Notes under the pieces: generated by a model | Seen by the model: only the letters and a program-made list of their open reading frames with translations | Told to the model about the DNA's origin: nothing | The model's database searches: none | Assembly (NCBI GenBank): GCA_046155505.1 | Contig: JBJXFK010000241.1 | Coordinates: 1-56,560, forward strand | From: JBJXFK01 sp046155505 | GTDB lineage: Bacteria > Planctomycetota > Phycisphaerae > UBA1845 > Fen-1342 | Direction: 5' to 3' | Length of the DNA: 56,560 nucleotides | Shown: positions 41,712-51,008 of the stretch, piece after piece | How positions within the stretch are numbered: position 1 is the first letter of the stretch | Layout: the number at the start of each line of letters is the position of its first letter | Program-made: the position numbers and the translations under genes

Positions 41712-42635
41712 CTAATACCCGCTCTTGAGCGCCACTTCGCTCGCCTTCATGCGATAGATACTCATGACCATACCGTCCTGGATGTCCTCGCCGAGGTCGA
41801 AGACGCCGTAGGCGCTGACCAGCACGTCGGGCGTGAATTTGGTCGTCTTGCCCTCGTCGAGCTGCACATACACCCACTCGTTGAACGACGCCGCCGCACC
41901 GAAGCAGCAAACCATCGTGTTGCGCACCAGCAGAAAACTCTTGACCTCGTTGCGGCGAACTTCGAGCGGGATCATAAAGCCCTGCACGGTGATCTTTTTG
42001 CCGTTCAGCTCGCGGATTTTTTCGGGTATCTGGCTGCTGATCGGCTTGGGGCCATCGGTCTTGCCGGTGGCAGTGGCCGACGGCTCGCCCTTGCGATTGA
42101 GCTCCTCGACCGCGTCGAACTGGTCATATTCAAAGCTGGCGAGTTCGTTGAAACTGAGATCGAGAAAATCGGGTTTGTCGCTGTCCGGGCGACCGACTGG
42201 CTTGGTCGGATCGAGCGGCACCGGCTTGGCGGTCAGCGGGCTGTCGCCGGGAGCGCGCGGGGCGGGTTCGGCAGCGCCAGGTGGGCGAATGCCGCCACCG
42301 GTGCGGGCGTCCGCGTTCGTTGGTTCGGCTTTCGCCGAGCTCGCGGGTTGCGGCGCGACCGGGTTGCCGGCGAGCGTCGGTTTCTCGGGCGGGATCGACG
42401 GCGGTTGATCGTTAGTTTTTGCCACGACCGGCGGCGCTACCGGTTGCGGCGGCGCGGGATCGCTCACCGAGGCGGCCGGCGGCGCGGCTGGCGGCGCTGT
42501 GCTCAGCGGCGCACCTTGCGCAGTCGTTCGCGGCGGAGTCGGGGCGCTGGGCGAATCGCCGCAGCCTGGCACGCCGACCAACCCCGCGCCCACCGCAGCG
42601 ATCAAAGCAACAAACGCGATCACACGACGATTCAT
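41712..42635 (-). CDS. DUF3299 lipoprotein with Pro/Ala-rich linker
   Basis: 307 aa; GGAGG upstream. Lipoprotein signal ending GVPGC. Residues about 25-150 are a Pro/Ala-rich spacer of low complexity. The C-terminal DUF3299 domain (about 200-305) begins IPEKIRELNGKKITVQGFMI and contains FLLVRNTMVCCFG and VSAYGVFDLGEDIQDG. Such domains occur in envelope proteins, some linked to metal or zinc-dependent transport, but the role is not settled. Convergent with the hydrolase gene; the 190 bases between show nothing clear. Confidence 0.83.
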   Translation of the reverse strand: MNRRVIAFVALIAAVGAGLVGVPGCGDSPSAPTPPRTTAQGAPLSTAPPAAPPAASVSDPAPPQPVAPPVVAKTNDQPPSIPPEKPTLAGNPVAPQPASSAKAEPTNADARTGGGIRPPGAAEPAPRAPGDSPLTAKPVPLDPTKPVGRPDSDKPDFLDLSFNELASFEYDQFDAVEELNRKGEPSATATGKTDGPKPISSQIPEKIRELNGKKITVQGFMIPLEVRRNEVKSFLLVRNTMVCCFGAAASFNEWVYVQLDEGKTTKFTPDVLVSAYGVFDLGEDIQDGMVMSIYRMKASEVALKSGY

Positions 42636-42713
42636 GCGACTGGTAACCTCCGCCGACGAGCGGCAATCGAAGCGGTCAGATTATACCCGGCCCGTGCGGG
42701 CTAGACTTCGCGT

Positions 42714-43196
42714 ATGGCAACACCCGTTTTCGAATCGATCGTCGCGTGGCTGCGCGAGCAAAACGTCGCGTACCGCCATGTGCAGCATGAGCCGACGCTC
42801 ACTTCCGAGGAGTCGGCGCGGGCGCGCGGCGAAGAACTGCGCATCGGCGGCAAGGCCCTGCTCATCAAGGCCGGCGAGGAGTTTCGGCTGTTCGTGCTCA
42901 GTGCGGCGTGCAAGTTGGACAGCGACGCAATCAAGTCGCGGTTTCAGGTGAAGAAAACGCGCTTCGCGACGGCGGACGAATTGGCGTCGCTGACCGGGCT
43001 GGTACCGGGCAGCGTGCCGCCGTTCGGGAGGCCGATCCTGCCGTTCGAGCTGTTTGTCGATGATTCGAGCGTGGCCAACGAGCGGATTGCGTTCAACGCG
43101 GGGAGTCTGACCGATTCGCTCGTGCTACGTGTTGAAGACTATTTGCGCGTCGCCGGTGCCGAGCGGATGCGGTTTTCCGCCGCGAGCACAGGTTGA
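42714..43196 (+). CDS. YbaK/EbsC family aminoacyl-tRNA deacylase-like protein
   Basis: 160 aa, single domain. Pattern of the YbaK/ProXp superfamily: YRHVQHEPTLTSEESARARG, GGKALLIKAGEEFRLFVLSA, CKLDSDAIKSRF and the Gly-Pro loop LVPGSVPPFGRPI. Members clear mischarged tRNAs such as Cys- or Ala-tRNAPro. The exact specificity cannot be told. Starts 78 bases from the divergent DUF3299 gene. Cytoplasmic. Confidence 0.87.
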   Translation: MATPVFESIVAWLREQNVAYRHVQHEPTLTSEESARARGEELRIGGKALLIKAGEEFRLFVLSAACKLDSDAIKSRFQVKKTRFATADELASLTGLVPGSVPPFGRPILPFELFVDDSSVANERIAFNAGSLTDSLVLRVEDYLRVAGAERMRFSAASTG

Positions 43197-43204
43197 TTGC
43201 GTCA

Positions 43205-43711
43205 TCATTGATTCGCGACGTACGCGTGTCGGCGCGGGATGCTGACATCGGCGATGCGCGTCGCGTACGCGCGAAGCTCGGGAGTCAGCCATTCAGCGTC
43301 CGCTCCCGCCCCGCTGAAACGAAGTTGGTCAAAATTGCCCGCGAACAGCAGCGATCCGGTGCGGCGCTGGGCGACCCACACCTGGCGTCCGCCGCTTGCA
43401 GCGTAGAGATCAAGCTCGCCCAGATCCAGATTGTTCTTGTGATCGGTCTGCGCGACGACCCGCGAGATTCCGCCGCCGCCTTCGGTGTGCAGCTCAACAA
43501 TCACCCGTCGGAAATTGTCGTCGACGCCGGGACGGAGGGCATCCAGTTGCTCATGTTGCCAGAGCGAAAACGTCAGGCCGTTCGGCAGTCTGACCGGGTC
43601 CGTACCCAAGCGTGACTCCGCGCGGAAGAATGCGCAGCCCGTTTGGCAGACAGCAGAGAGAGCGATGAGCACGATGACCGGCAAACCGTCGCGGCGACGA
43701 TTGAATGACAT
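43205..43711 (-). CDS. Lipoprotein of unknown function
   Basis: 168 aa from MSFNRRRDGLP. Signal peptide with lipobox CQTGC (about residues 23-27). The mature part (FSLWQHEQLDALRPGVDDNF, VIVELHTEGGGGISRVVAQT, LDLGELDLYAASGGRQVW) is beta-rich and matches no family I know. Convergent with the YbaK gene, whose stop is 8 bases away. Confidence 0.72.
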   Translation of the reverse strand: MSFNRRRDGLPVIVLIALSAVCQTGCAFFRAESRLGTDPVRLPNGLTFSLWQHEQLDALRPGVDDNFRRVIVELHTEGGGGISRVVAQTDHKNNLDLGELDLYAASGGRQVWVAQRRTGSLLFAGNFDQLRFSGAGADAEWLTPELRAYATRIADVSIPRRHAYVANQ

Positions 43712-43891
43712 GGCGTACTCCGTACCTGGATGGGCGAAAGCGCACGGGACGCAGCGGTGGGAGAGCAAGAACAAATTCAGTCGTGCTGCGGGGCGGGAAC
43801 TTCGACTTACACACGACAGGTTCCGAAGCCTGCCCCACATGTGTCACTCGCTTGCGCGTCGCGTTCGGTTGGTCTTCCTGCACGAGCCGAC

Positions 43892-43925
43892 CTTCTGCAT
43901 TCTTCATTCTGCATTCTGCATTCGC
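43892..43925. repeat. GCATTCT tandem words
   Basis: CTTCTGCATTCTTCATTCTG followed by CATTCTGCATTC, the same word as at 1171-1216 and 54313-54415. It lies 12 bases past the stop of the minus-strand response regulator gene. Only one arm is obvious here; a separate imperfect GC-rich hairpin lies at about 43780-43850. Confidence 0.7.
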
Positions 43926-43935
43926 GCCCCAGCGC

Positions 43936-45552
43936 TCACAAAAACTGCTCAATCCCCCGCGCCTGCGGCTGCACGCGCGCCGATTGCACCTGCTTGGCCC
44001 AGCGCTTCGGCCTGCCGCGCACGCTCTCGGCCAGCAGATCCACAAACTCCGGATCAAACTGCTTGCCGCGCTCTTCGATCAGCACCACGAGCGCTTCGTC
44101 GATCGACCGTCCCGGCCGATACGCACGGTTGCACGTAATCGAGTCAAACGCCTCGCACACCGCGATCAGCCGCGAGCCGAGCGGAATGCTCTTGCCCGAC
44201 AGCCCGTCAGGATAACCGGCCCCGTCGAACCGCTCACGCAAATGCCGGATCATCGCGATCTCGGTCTCGAACACGCGCAGCGGCTGCAAAATCTTGCACG
44301 TAATCAGCGGCACCTGTCGCATCACCGCCGCCTCGTTCGCGTCCAGCGGCTGCGGTTTCATCAGCAAGCCGTCGGGAATGCCGATCTTGCCCAGATCGTG
44401 CAGCATCGCCGCGTTGGCGACCGCGATTCGCAGGCTCTTGGGCCAACCCGCCGCCTCGGACAGCCACTTGCAATAGAGCGTGACGTTGCGCGAATGCCAC
44501 GCGCTATAGCCGTCGCGGGCCTCGAGCGCCTGAATCAGCGCCCAGACGCTCTGCAGGCAGATTTCCTTGGTTCGCATGCTCAGCGAAACCACTTCCTTGC
44601 GCAGCCGATCGACCTCATCGGTACACACATCGCCCGGATTCGCCTCGCACAACTCGGTACATACCGTCACGCGATTGCGGCCTTCGCGCTTGCTCTGATA
44701 GAGCGCGTGATCGGCCAAGTTCACCAGGTCGGCGACCGAGCCGACCGCCGTCGCCTCGGTGCTGGCCACGCCGATCGACGCCCGCACCACCAGGTCCGGC
44801 TGATCGGGCAGACGAATCTGCTCAGGAAACGAGCGACACAACCGCTCGGCGAGTTGCCGCGCTTCGTCGGTGTTCGTTTCGGGACAGATCACGGCGAATT
44901 CTTCACCGCCATAGCGTGCGACCAGATCCGTATCGCGCACGATGCGTTCGAGCTGCCGTGCGGCGCTGGTGAGCACCTGGTTGCCGACCTCGTGTCCATA
45001 CGTGTCGTTCACCGCCTTGAAGTGATCGAGATCGATCATCAGCAGCGACAGGCATCCGCCGTATCGCCGCGTGCGGGTGAATTCGCGATCGAGCTCGGCC
45101 CGGAACTGGCCATGATTCCACAGCCCGGTAAGCCCGTCGGTGACCGCGGCGTGCGCGAGCCGTTCCTGCAGACGATGAAACCGCATGCCGCTGCGAATGC
45201 GCGATTTCAGCTCTTCGAGGTCATAGGGTTTGGTGAGAAAGTCATCCGCGCCTGCGTCGAGAGCGGCGACTTTGTGTTCCTCGCCGCTCATCGCGGTCAT
45301 CAGCACGACATACATGCCGTCGAGTGAGCCGTCGCCGCGGACTTGTCCGCAAACCTGAATACCGCTCTGGTCGGGCAGGTTGATGTCGCAAATCAGCACG
45401 CGCGGCCGCGACTGATAGATCGCCTGCAAACCGGTTGTGGCGTTTTCGGCCTCGATGACGCTGTAGCCCAGGTTGCGTAGCTGCTCGGCGAGCAGTCTGC
45501 ACTGCGCGTCATCGTCCTCGATAATGCAGATGTCAATGTCGTGTCGATGCAT
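43936..45552 (-). CDS. Response regulator with REC, GGDEF and HD-GYP domains
   Basis: 538 aa from MHRHDIDICIIEDD, with GGGGGA upstream. REC (about 5-125) has the phospho-acceptor Asp in LICDINLPDQSG and Lys in LTKPYDLEE. GGDEF (about 145-305) has active site RYGGEEFAVICPE with an RxxD inhibitory site (RDTD) five residues before it, so it should make cyclic di-GMP. HD-GYP (about 335-510) keeps AWHSRNVT, HDLGKIGIPDG and RFDGAGYPDGL, but the His of the usual HxxxG motif is missing (QVPLITCKIL), HHE is HLRE, and the usual late Asp is replaced (AVCEAFDS). Hydrolase activity is therefore doubtful. Confidence 0.93.
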   Translation of the reverse strand: MHRHDIDICIIEDDDAQCRLLAEQLRNLGYSVIEAENATTGLQAIYQSRPRVLICDINLPDQSGIQVCGQVRGDGSLDGMYVVLMTAMSGEEHKVAALDAGADDFLTKPYDLEELKSRIRSGMRFHRLQERLAHAAVTDGLTGLWNHGQFRAELDREFTRTRRYGGCLSLLMIDLDHFKAVNDTYGHEVGNQVLTSAARQLERIVRDTDLVARYGGEEFAVICPETNTDEARQLAERLCRSFPEQIRLPDQPDLVVRASIGVASTEATAVGSVADLVNLADHALYQSKREGRNRVTVCTELCEANPGDVCTDEVDRLRKEVVSLSMRTKEICLQSVWALIQALEARDGYSAWHSRNVTLYCKWLSEAAGWPKSLRIAVANAAMLHDLGKIGIPDGLLMKPQPLDANEAAVMRQVPLITCKILQPLRVFETEIAMIRHLRERFDGAGYPDGLSGKSIPLGSRLIAVCEAFDSITCNRAYRPGRSIDEALVVLIEERGKQFDPEFVDLLAESVRGRPKRWAKQVQSARVQPQARGIEQFL

Positions 45553-45758
45553 CGCGTCCCCCAACGGCCCGCCGGGCGCACAGAGTCGCCGCGGGCGCTT
45601 TCCCTCTGGGGAATTTTTCAATTTTCCGCCGTAGGTAGTTAGGCGGAACGTGGAATTGTGAAGGCGACTTCCGCGCGTCCGAGAAAGACTGCGAGCGGTC
45701 GCGTCGCAGGGGCGGCGCGTTCGCTCGGCTGTGCGAAGGCAGTTCGAACCGGCATGAT

Positions 45759-47300
45759 CTACGCGTTCATGTCTTTCCAGCGCTTGGCCATCTGCGCAAA
45801 AATGATGAGTGCGATGGCCGACACGACGCCGATCGCGGCGAAGGGCAACCACACATAGAACTGCGGGTCGTAAGTGTCCCAGAGCAGCCGCGTCGCCGCC
45901 GAGGGGTCGAGCTGCGTGACTTCCATGAGCTTTTCCATCGCCTTGGGTCGCGTTACGCCGAGCAGCTTCTCAGCCGCCCCAACGTCGCCGGTCCAGGTCG
46001 CCCCTGGCGTCTTCTCGACCAGATAGCGCAGGGCGAGCGTCGCCTTCTCGCCGAAGCGACCATACACCTCGCCCGCGATCCACGATCCGACAAACACGCC
46101 GATGCCGACCGGGATGTTCACATAGCCGAGATAGAGCCCCTTCTTGTCGGGCGGCGCGATCAGGCCGAGATATTCGTTCTTCTTCGGCCCGGTGGTCATC
46201 TCGCCCATCGAGAAGAACAGGATGCCCAGCAGGAGCATCCACGGATTCATCGTCAGACCCGCGACCAGCACGCCGATGATCGCCAGCACCATTCCGCCAA
46301 TCATCGCTTCCAGCGTGCGCATTTTTCGTGTCAGCCACGAGACGCCGACCACGCCGATGATGATCAGCAGCGAGTTCAGACTCAGCAACACCTGCTGCGG
46401 AATCTGCAACCCGCGCGACGTTTGCTCGGTAAACATGCCGAGCACGCCGTTCGGCAGGAAGCTCAGACTCTTGGCGATCGCGCCGCTATCCACCCAGTCG
46501 GCGATGAAATTCGGCTGCAAATCCCAGAGTTGATACATCATCATCCAAAAGCCGGACATGATGATCAGCCACGCGATCAGCCGCGCGTCGAGGATGTTGA
46601 TCAGCGTTTTCCAAAGCACCGAGCCGATCGAGTCGGTTCGCGACGCACCCGTCGGAATGTCCTTGTAGAGGAAAAGCAATCCATAATTGCAGGCCGTGAA
46701 CGCGGCGGATAGCAGAAAGAGATTGCGCCACGCCTCTTTCGACTGTGAGCCGATGGCGAGAAACACCAGTCCTGGAATGTAATGCCCGACGAACGCGCCG
46801 ACATTGACCACCCAATAGAAAATGCCCCAACCGACGGACGCATTTCCCTTGCTCAAGATTTGCGCGAGCGTGCCCTGAATGCTTGGTTTGAAGAACGCCG
46901 TGCCGGTCGCCAGCGTCATGATGCTGATGAACAGCGACCAAAAGTTGTCGATGCCCGGCACGTCGCGCACGAACGCGACCATCAGATACCCGATCATCAT
47001 CAACGTGATCGAAAACGCCATCGTCGGCTTATAGCCGTATCGATCCGCGAAGCCGCCCGTCGCCATCGGCAGGATCGACTGAAACACCGCCCACCAGGCG
47101 TAGATCACGCCCTTTTGCTGCGGCGTCAGATGCAAGCCGCCCGGATTGTCGGCCTGCATGATGTAGATCGGAGCCATGACACGCAGCGTGTAAAACGCGA
47201 GTCGTTCGAACATCTCGATGCTGTTGAGCACCCAGAACGTGTTACCAAACGCTGGCGGCGGTGCGGCACTGGCCTGCGCCGCCGAGGTCGAATCAGCCAT
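45759..47300 (-). CDS. POT/MFS-family oligopeptide-type transporter
   Basis: 513 aa with 12 or more hydrophobic helices. The first helix region NSIEMFERLAFYTLRVMAPI is the ExxERxxYY-type signature of proton-dependent oligopeptide transporters in variant form. Also typical are ATGGFADRYGYKPTM and FFKPSIQGTLAQ. A hydrophilic insert (about 425-475) precedes the last helix. It should import peptides or related solutes across the inner membrane with protons. Substrate not certain. Confidence 0.87.
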   Translation of the reverse strand: MADSTSAAQASAAPPPAFGNTFWVLNSIEMFERLAFYTLRVMAPIYIMQADNPGGLHLTPQQKGVIYAWWAVFQSILPMATGGFADRYGYKPTMAFSITLMMIGYLMVAFVRDVPGIDNFWSLFISIMTLATGTAFFKPSIQGTLAQILSKGNASVGWGIFYWVVNVGAFVGHYIPGLVFLAIGSQSKEAWRNLFLLSAAFTACNYGLLFLYKDIPTGASRTDSIGSVLWKTLINILDARLIAWLIIMSGFWMMMYQLWDLQPNFIADWVDSGAIAKSLSFLPNGVLGMFTEQTSRGLQIPQQVLLSLNSLLIIIGVVGVSWLTRKMRTLEAMIGGMVLAIIGVLVAGLTMNPWMLLLGILFFSMGEMTTGPKKNEYLGLIAPPDKKGLYLGYVNIPVGIGVFVGSWIAGEVYGRFGEKATLALRYLVEKTPGATWTGDVGAAEKLLGVTRPKAMEKLMEVTQLDPSAATRLLWDTYDPQFYVWLPFAAIGVVSAIALIIFAQMAKRWKDMNA

Positions 47301-47433
47301 GTGGTCGTATCCCCACTACCGAGATCTTCGCCTCGCCTATCAACGGCAAAACGCGACGTGAAGCGGCGTGTTTACGCGAGCGACGGCGTGCGGTCAATTC
47401 GACGCAATCGAGCGGCCGCCGTCGCACCATCGG

Positions 47434-48528
47434 TCACACACCCGCCACAACCGGCCCAAGCCGCGCGGGCGGCTTTACGTCACGACCATTTGCGAACTGC
47501 TCAAACGTCATCAACTTCCCGCCGGCGGGCTTGATCTCGATCAGCCGAATCCGTCCACTGCCAGTCTGCACGCTGCCATCGGGCAGAAAGTCTCCCGGCG
47601 CGTGCATGCCCGCCTCTGTGCCTTGGTCTCTCCCGCCTTCGTCGCTCCGCCGCTGCGTCGCTTCGTCGCTCTTCCCCTCCGTGCCTTCGTGCCTCCGTGC
47701 CTCCGTGCCTTGATCTTCCCGGTCTTCGTCGCTGCGTCGCTCCGTCGCTCCGTCGCTCTTCCCCTCTTCAACGCACACCGCCCGCGCAAGCTGCACCTGC
47801 ACCGGCTTGCCCTTGGCCGGATGCACCACCGCCGTCGCCGTCGGCCACGACCACAGCCCGTTGATCCGCCGTGCGATCACCCGCGCCGGCTGCGACCAGT
47901 CGATCACCCCGTCGGCCTTCGACAATTTCGGTGCCCGGCACGCCTGCGTCGCGTCTTGCACGAGCGGCCGCGCGTCGCCGCGTTCGATCGCCGCAACGGT
48001 CTCGACAATCAGCTCGGCCCCGAGCAGCGACAGGCGATCGTGCAATTCGTCGGCGGTCTCGGTCTCGCCGATCGGGGTTTCGCGCCGGCCCAGGATCGGC
48101 CCCGCGTCCCAGCGCTCGTTGAGCACAAACGTCGTCACGCCGCTGGTCGCATCGCCGTTGATCACGGCCCATTGATAAGGGGCCGCCCCGCGATACTTGG
48201 GCAGCAGCGAGCCGTGAATATTCACAAACCCCTGCGTCGCGGCGGCGAGCAGCGCGCCGCCGATTTTCTGACCAAACGCGACGATCACCGCCAGCGTCGC
48301 GCCGCGCAACAACTCGTCGGGTGACATGCCATTCACATCCGCAGCTTGCACATGCGACAGCCCGAGCGCCTCGGCAGCGACGCGAACATGCGTCGGCTGC
48401 ACCTGCAACCCGCGCCCGGCGGGCCGATCGGGCTGACTGACGACGATAGCAATCTCATGCCCCGCAGCATGCAGCGATCGCAGCGGCGCGACGGCGAATT
48501 CCCCGGTGCCGAAGAAGGCGAGTTTCAT
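47434..48528 (-). CDS. fmt: Methionyl-tRNA formyltransferase with low-complexity insert
   Basis: 364 aa, against about 310-320; start at MKLAFFGTGEFAV. It formylates Met-tRNAfMet using 10-formyl-tetrahydrofolate. The catalytic domain is intact: QPDRPAGRGLQVQP, VNIHGSLLPKYRGAAPYQWA (Asn, His) and NERWDAGPIL (Asp). In the C-terminal OB-like domain, between ARAVCVE and HAPGDFL, about 54 highly charged residues (SDGATERRSDED, TEARRHEGTEGKSDEATQRR) are encoded by tandem repeat words at about 47608-47769. The domain resumes after it (GRIRLIEIKPAGGKLMTFEQ). No def gene adjoins. Confidence 0.92.
   Translation of the reverse strand: MKLAFFGTGEFAVAPLRSLHAAGHEIAIVVSQPDRPAGRGLQVQPTHVRVAAEALGLSHVQAADVNGMSPDELLRGATLAVIVAFGQKIGGALLAAATQGFVNIHGSLLPKYRGAAPYQWAVINGDATSGVTTFVLNERWDAGPILGRRETPIGETETADELHDRLSLLGAELIVETVAAIERGDARPLVQDATQACRAPKLSKADGVIDWSQPARVIARRINGLWSWPTATAVVHPAKGKPVQVQLARAVCVEEGKSDGATERRSDEDREDQGTEARRHEGTEGKSDEATQRRSDEGGRDQGTEAGMHAPGDFLPDGSVQTGSGRIRLIEIKPAGGKLMTFEQFANGRDVKPPARLGPVVAGV
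47608..47769. repeat. Tandem words inserted in frame in fmt
   Basis: Repeats of CGTCGCTCCGTCGCTCCGTC and of CCTTCGTGCCTCCGTGCC words, the former also intergenic at 3558-3592. On the coding strand they add a charged loop without breaking the frame. Confidence 0.8.
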
Positions 48529-49046
48529 GGCGGTAGGGTAGGGGGCGGGGGGTGGCGGGGCCAAGTGGTCGGTCACCCGCTCCGATTTGCAATGACGGCG
48601 TACGCCTGTCGTGCGAGCTCAATGGCGAGCGCTTAGCCGCTGTTTCACCTACAGCGGCTCGGCGCGCGTGGCCGTTGTCCCAGCGGCAGCGGTTCGTTTG
48701 GTATGATTGGCTGTTGGTCATGCAACTCGATTGCGGCGCCTGCACGCCGGTGAACACGGTACTGCGTAGATGCTGTTGGCCGCCAGTCGCGTCCGACGAC
48801 GAGCAGCGGGCGGATGACGCAGGAGTGCCGGCGTTTGGACCGCAAGCGGGTGACGTCGATTCAGTTGCGGGAGCCTCTCCGCGTGCGTCGCCACGCCACC
48901 CGCAGGTGGAACTCGCGCCTACAAACGCGGGGGTGCCCGCGTACGATCTGCTCGATTAGCGCCACCTGCCGTTACAGTGGCGGAGAACGGCCCGGCGGCG
49001 ACACCGGGCAGAGGTCAAATAGGAAATCTCGCAACGGGGTGCCGTG
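48529..49046. other. Intergenic region, nothing recognised
   Basis: 518 bases between the divergent fmt and propeller genes. I see no supported gene, RNA or conserved repeat; open frames here have unnatural composition. A regulatory role for both genes is possible. Confidence 0.5.
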
Positions 49047-50126
49047 ATGACTCAAACTTTCATGCCGCGGTTTGCGTCGCCTCGACACCAGTCCGGGGCA
49101 TGGACCCTGGCGCTGCTCGTCTGCGGTGCGCTCTGCGCCGCGCCACCCGCGTTCTCTCAGTTACTGCCGCCAACAACGCAGAGTTCTCCAGCGGCTGCGG
49201 CACCGACGCCGCTCAGCCCCTTCATTCGACGCATCTTTGAAGACCGCGGCGGCCGTCTCTGGTTTGGGACCAACGGCGACGGCGTCGCCCGCTACGACGG
49301 CAAATCAGTGGAATTCTTCTGCGTAAAGCAAGAATTCCCCGGCCTCGCGGTGCGTGCCATCGTTCAGGACAAGCACGACGCCATCTGGTTCGGAACGGAA
49401 CGCGGATTGATCAAGTACGACGGCGTGCGATTCGCCACGTACACGACCAAGGACGGTCTCGCGCACGACGACATCTGGAGCGTGATCATCGACCGCGACG
49501 GACTGCTCTGGATCGGCACCTTCGGCGGCGTGAGTCGGTTCGATGGGAAGACGTTCACCGAGTTTCCTCTGCCCGCGGTCAAACCGGATCCGGACCGAGG
49601 CGTGACGAGCGAGCGCATCGTGAACTGCATCATGCAGGACAAGGGGGGACGCATGTGGTTCGGCACGCCCGGCGGAGCGTTCGTGCATGACGGCAAATCA
49701 TGCACGAAAATCTCGGAGGCGGACGGCCTGTGCGACAACTCGGTGAACGACATACTCGAAGACCGTCAGGGACGGATTTGGTTCGCGACGCATCACAACG
49801 GCATCTGTTATCGCGTCGGGGATAAGTTCACGCACGTCGCCGCGAAGGACGGCGTACACGGAACGGAAGCGTGGGATCTCTACGAAGATCGTGCCGGCAA
49901 CGTCTGGTTCCCGATCGAGAACTCGGGCGTGTACCGCTACGACGGCAAAGCCTTCACGAACTTCGGGGAAGCGAAGGGCCTGACCACCAACGCCATTCAA
50001 TGCACATACGAGGATCGAAGGGGGCGACTTTGGCTCGGGGGGTGGCAGGGGCTGTTCCGCTGTGATGGTGAGACCATTATTAGCGTTGGCAAAGACGGGC
50101 CGTGGGAAGTTACGAAGCCGCGCTGA
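49047..50126 (+). CDS. Exported beta-propeller protein (two-component regulator propeller repeats)
   Basis: 359 aa from the ATG at 49047 (a GTG directly precedes it). Signal peptide ends near PPAFSQ. The rest is seven or so Reg_prop repeats with the pattern IxEDxxGxxWFGTxxGxxRYDG: IFEDRGGRLWFGTNGDGVAR, IVQDKHDAIWFGTERGL, IIDRDGLLWIGTFGGVSRFD, YEDRRGRLWLGG. These normally form the sensor propeller of hybrid histidine kinases; here the propeller stands alone with no transmembrane kinase part. Probably a periplasmic binding protein of unknown partner. Confidence 0.87.
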   Translation: MTQTFMPRFASPRHQSGAWTLALLVCGALCAAPPAFSQLLPPTTQSSPAAAAPTPLSPFIRRIFEDRGGRLWFGTNGDGVARYDGKSVEFFCVKQEFPGLAVRAIVQDKHDAIWFGTERGLIKYDGVRFATYTTKDGLAHDDIWSVIIDRDGLLWIGTFGGVSRFDGKTFTEFPLPAVKPDPDRGVTSERIVNCIMQDKGGRMWFGTPGGAFVHDGKSCTKISEADGLCDNSVNDILEDRQGRIWFATHHNGICYRVGDKFTHVAAKDGVHGTEAWDLYEDRAGNVWFPIENSGVYRYDGKAFTNFGEAKGLTTNAIQCTYEDRRGRLWLGGWQGLFRCDGETIISVGKDGPWEVTKPR

Positions 50127-50189
50127 CCTGCCCCCTCAACCCGGTCCCGCTTGCGGTACGGTTTGCCGTGGCTGGACCGAGGACGCCGT

Positions 50190-50255
50190 CGGGTGCGTCC
50201 CTCGATGCACCAAGCGTGATCCACGCCCGAAAAGGGTGCATTACGGGATGCACCC
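50190..50255. terminator. Hairpins between convergent genes
   Basis: GGGTGCAT-TACGGG-ATGCACCC at 50234-50255 is a perfect 8-bp stem, and GGTGCGTCCCTCGATGCACC at 50192-50211 is a shorter relative. They lie between the propeller gene and the convergent ankyrin gene, the second ending right at the ankyrin stop. Likely two-way terminator. Confidence 0.6.
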
Positions 50256-50788
50256 TACTCTTGCTCCTCTTGCTCGAAACCGAAGTCACGTAATACCTTA
50301 ATGATTTCGCTTCGAGCAGGTTCATCCTCGGGAAGTTCGTAGAGGAGCTCTGTCACACTGGCCGCGTTGTCGGGTCGAGCACCGGCGGCCAGCATTCGAC
50401 GTACAAGTTCAACATCACCGGAGCCAACGGCGGTATGCAGCGCGCTTATTCGGGTCCTGGACTTTGCATTCGGATCCGCGCCATGTTCAAGTAGCAAATT
50501 TACCAGTTCCAATCTTCCGAGAGTCATCACATCAATGAGCGCCGTGTCGCCAAATTCGTTCGTTGCATTGACATCGAATCCGTTTTCACAGCAAAAGCGG
50601 ACACCCTCGATGTAGTTCTCTATGGCGAGAAAGTGAAGAGCGGTCTCGCCATGTAGCCAACCACGGTCACGAAGCCCGGGACAAGCCGCGAGCATTGACT
50701 TGGCTTTGGGATGGTCATCGACGGCGGCATCGATGAACTCACCCAATGATTGGTCGTCCCTTGGCATAGCGATCCACCGTCCCGGCAT
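50255..50788 (-). CDS. Ankyrin-repeat protein
   Basis: 177 aa; the start at 50788 or MPRDDQ at 50767. Three to four ankyrin repeats: GETALHFLAIENYIEGVRFC, DTALIDVMTLGRLELVNLLL, SALHTAVGSGDVELVRRMLA with the EHGADPNAKS and AAGARPD turns. No signal peptide. Ankyrin domains bind proteins; the partner is unknown. The tail is acidic (FGFEQEEQE). Confidence 0.87.
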   Translation of the reverse strand: MPGRWIAMPRDDQSLGEFIDAAVDDHPKAKSMLAACPGLRDRGWLHGETALHFLAIENYIEGVRFCCENGFDVNATNEFGDTALIDVMTLGRLELVNLLLEHGADPNAKSRTRISALHTAVGSGDVELVRRMLAAGARPDNAASVTELLYELPEDEPARSEIIKVLRDFGFEQEEQE

Positions 50789-51008
50789 GGAGTTTCATCC
50801 GTTCATTGTATCAGGGCGCCCGGCGATCGGCTGCTGCTCGCCGACGTTCGGGGCACGCGACAACACGAGTTACACCTTCGCAAGACCGGCATAGACGAAG
50901 TCGCCCGTCACCGTCTCGGGCAGTTTGCGTGGGGTGGCAGCGCGGCGATAACCCGCTCGTGACGTCCACCGAACCGGCCTAGGCCCGAGGGGTACACCCG
51001 CCCGCTCA

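Noticed and set aside
47608..47769. CRISPR-like array in the 3' part of fmt
   Set aside because: Repeats are 8-20 bases, imperfect, with no regular spacers, and are read in frame as part of Fmt.
48552..48959. 135-codon plus-strand open frame between fmt and the propeller gene
   Set aside because: Composition is unlike a natural protein (Arg/Pro/Ala-rich, no ribosome site, no conserved pattern).
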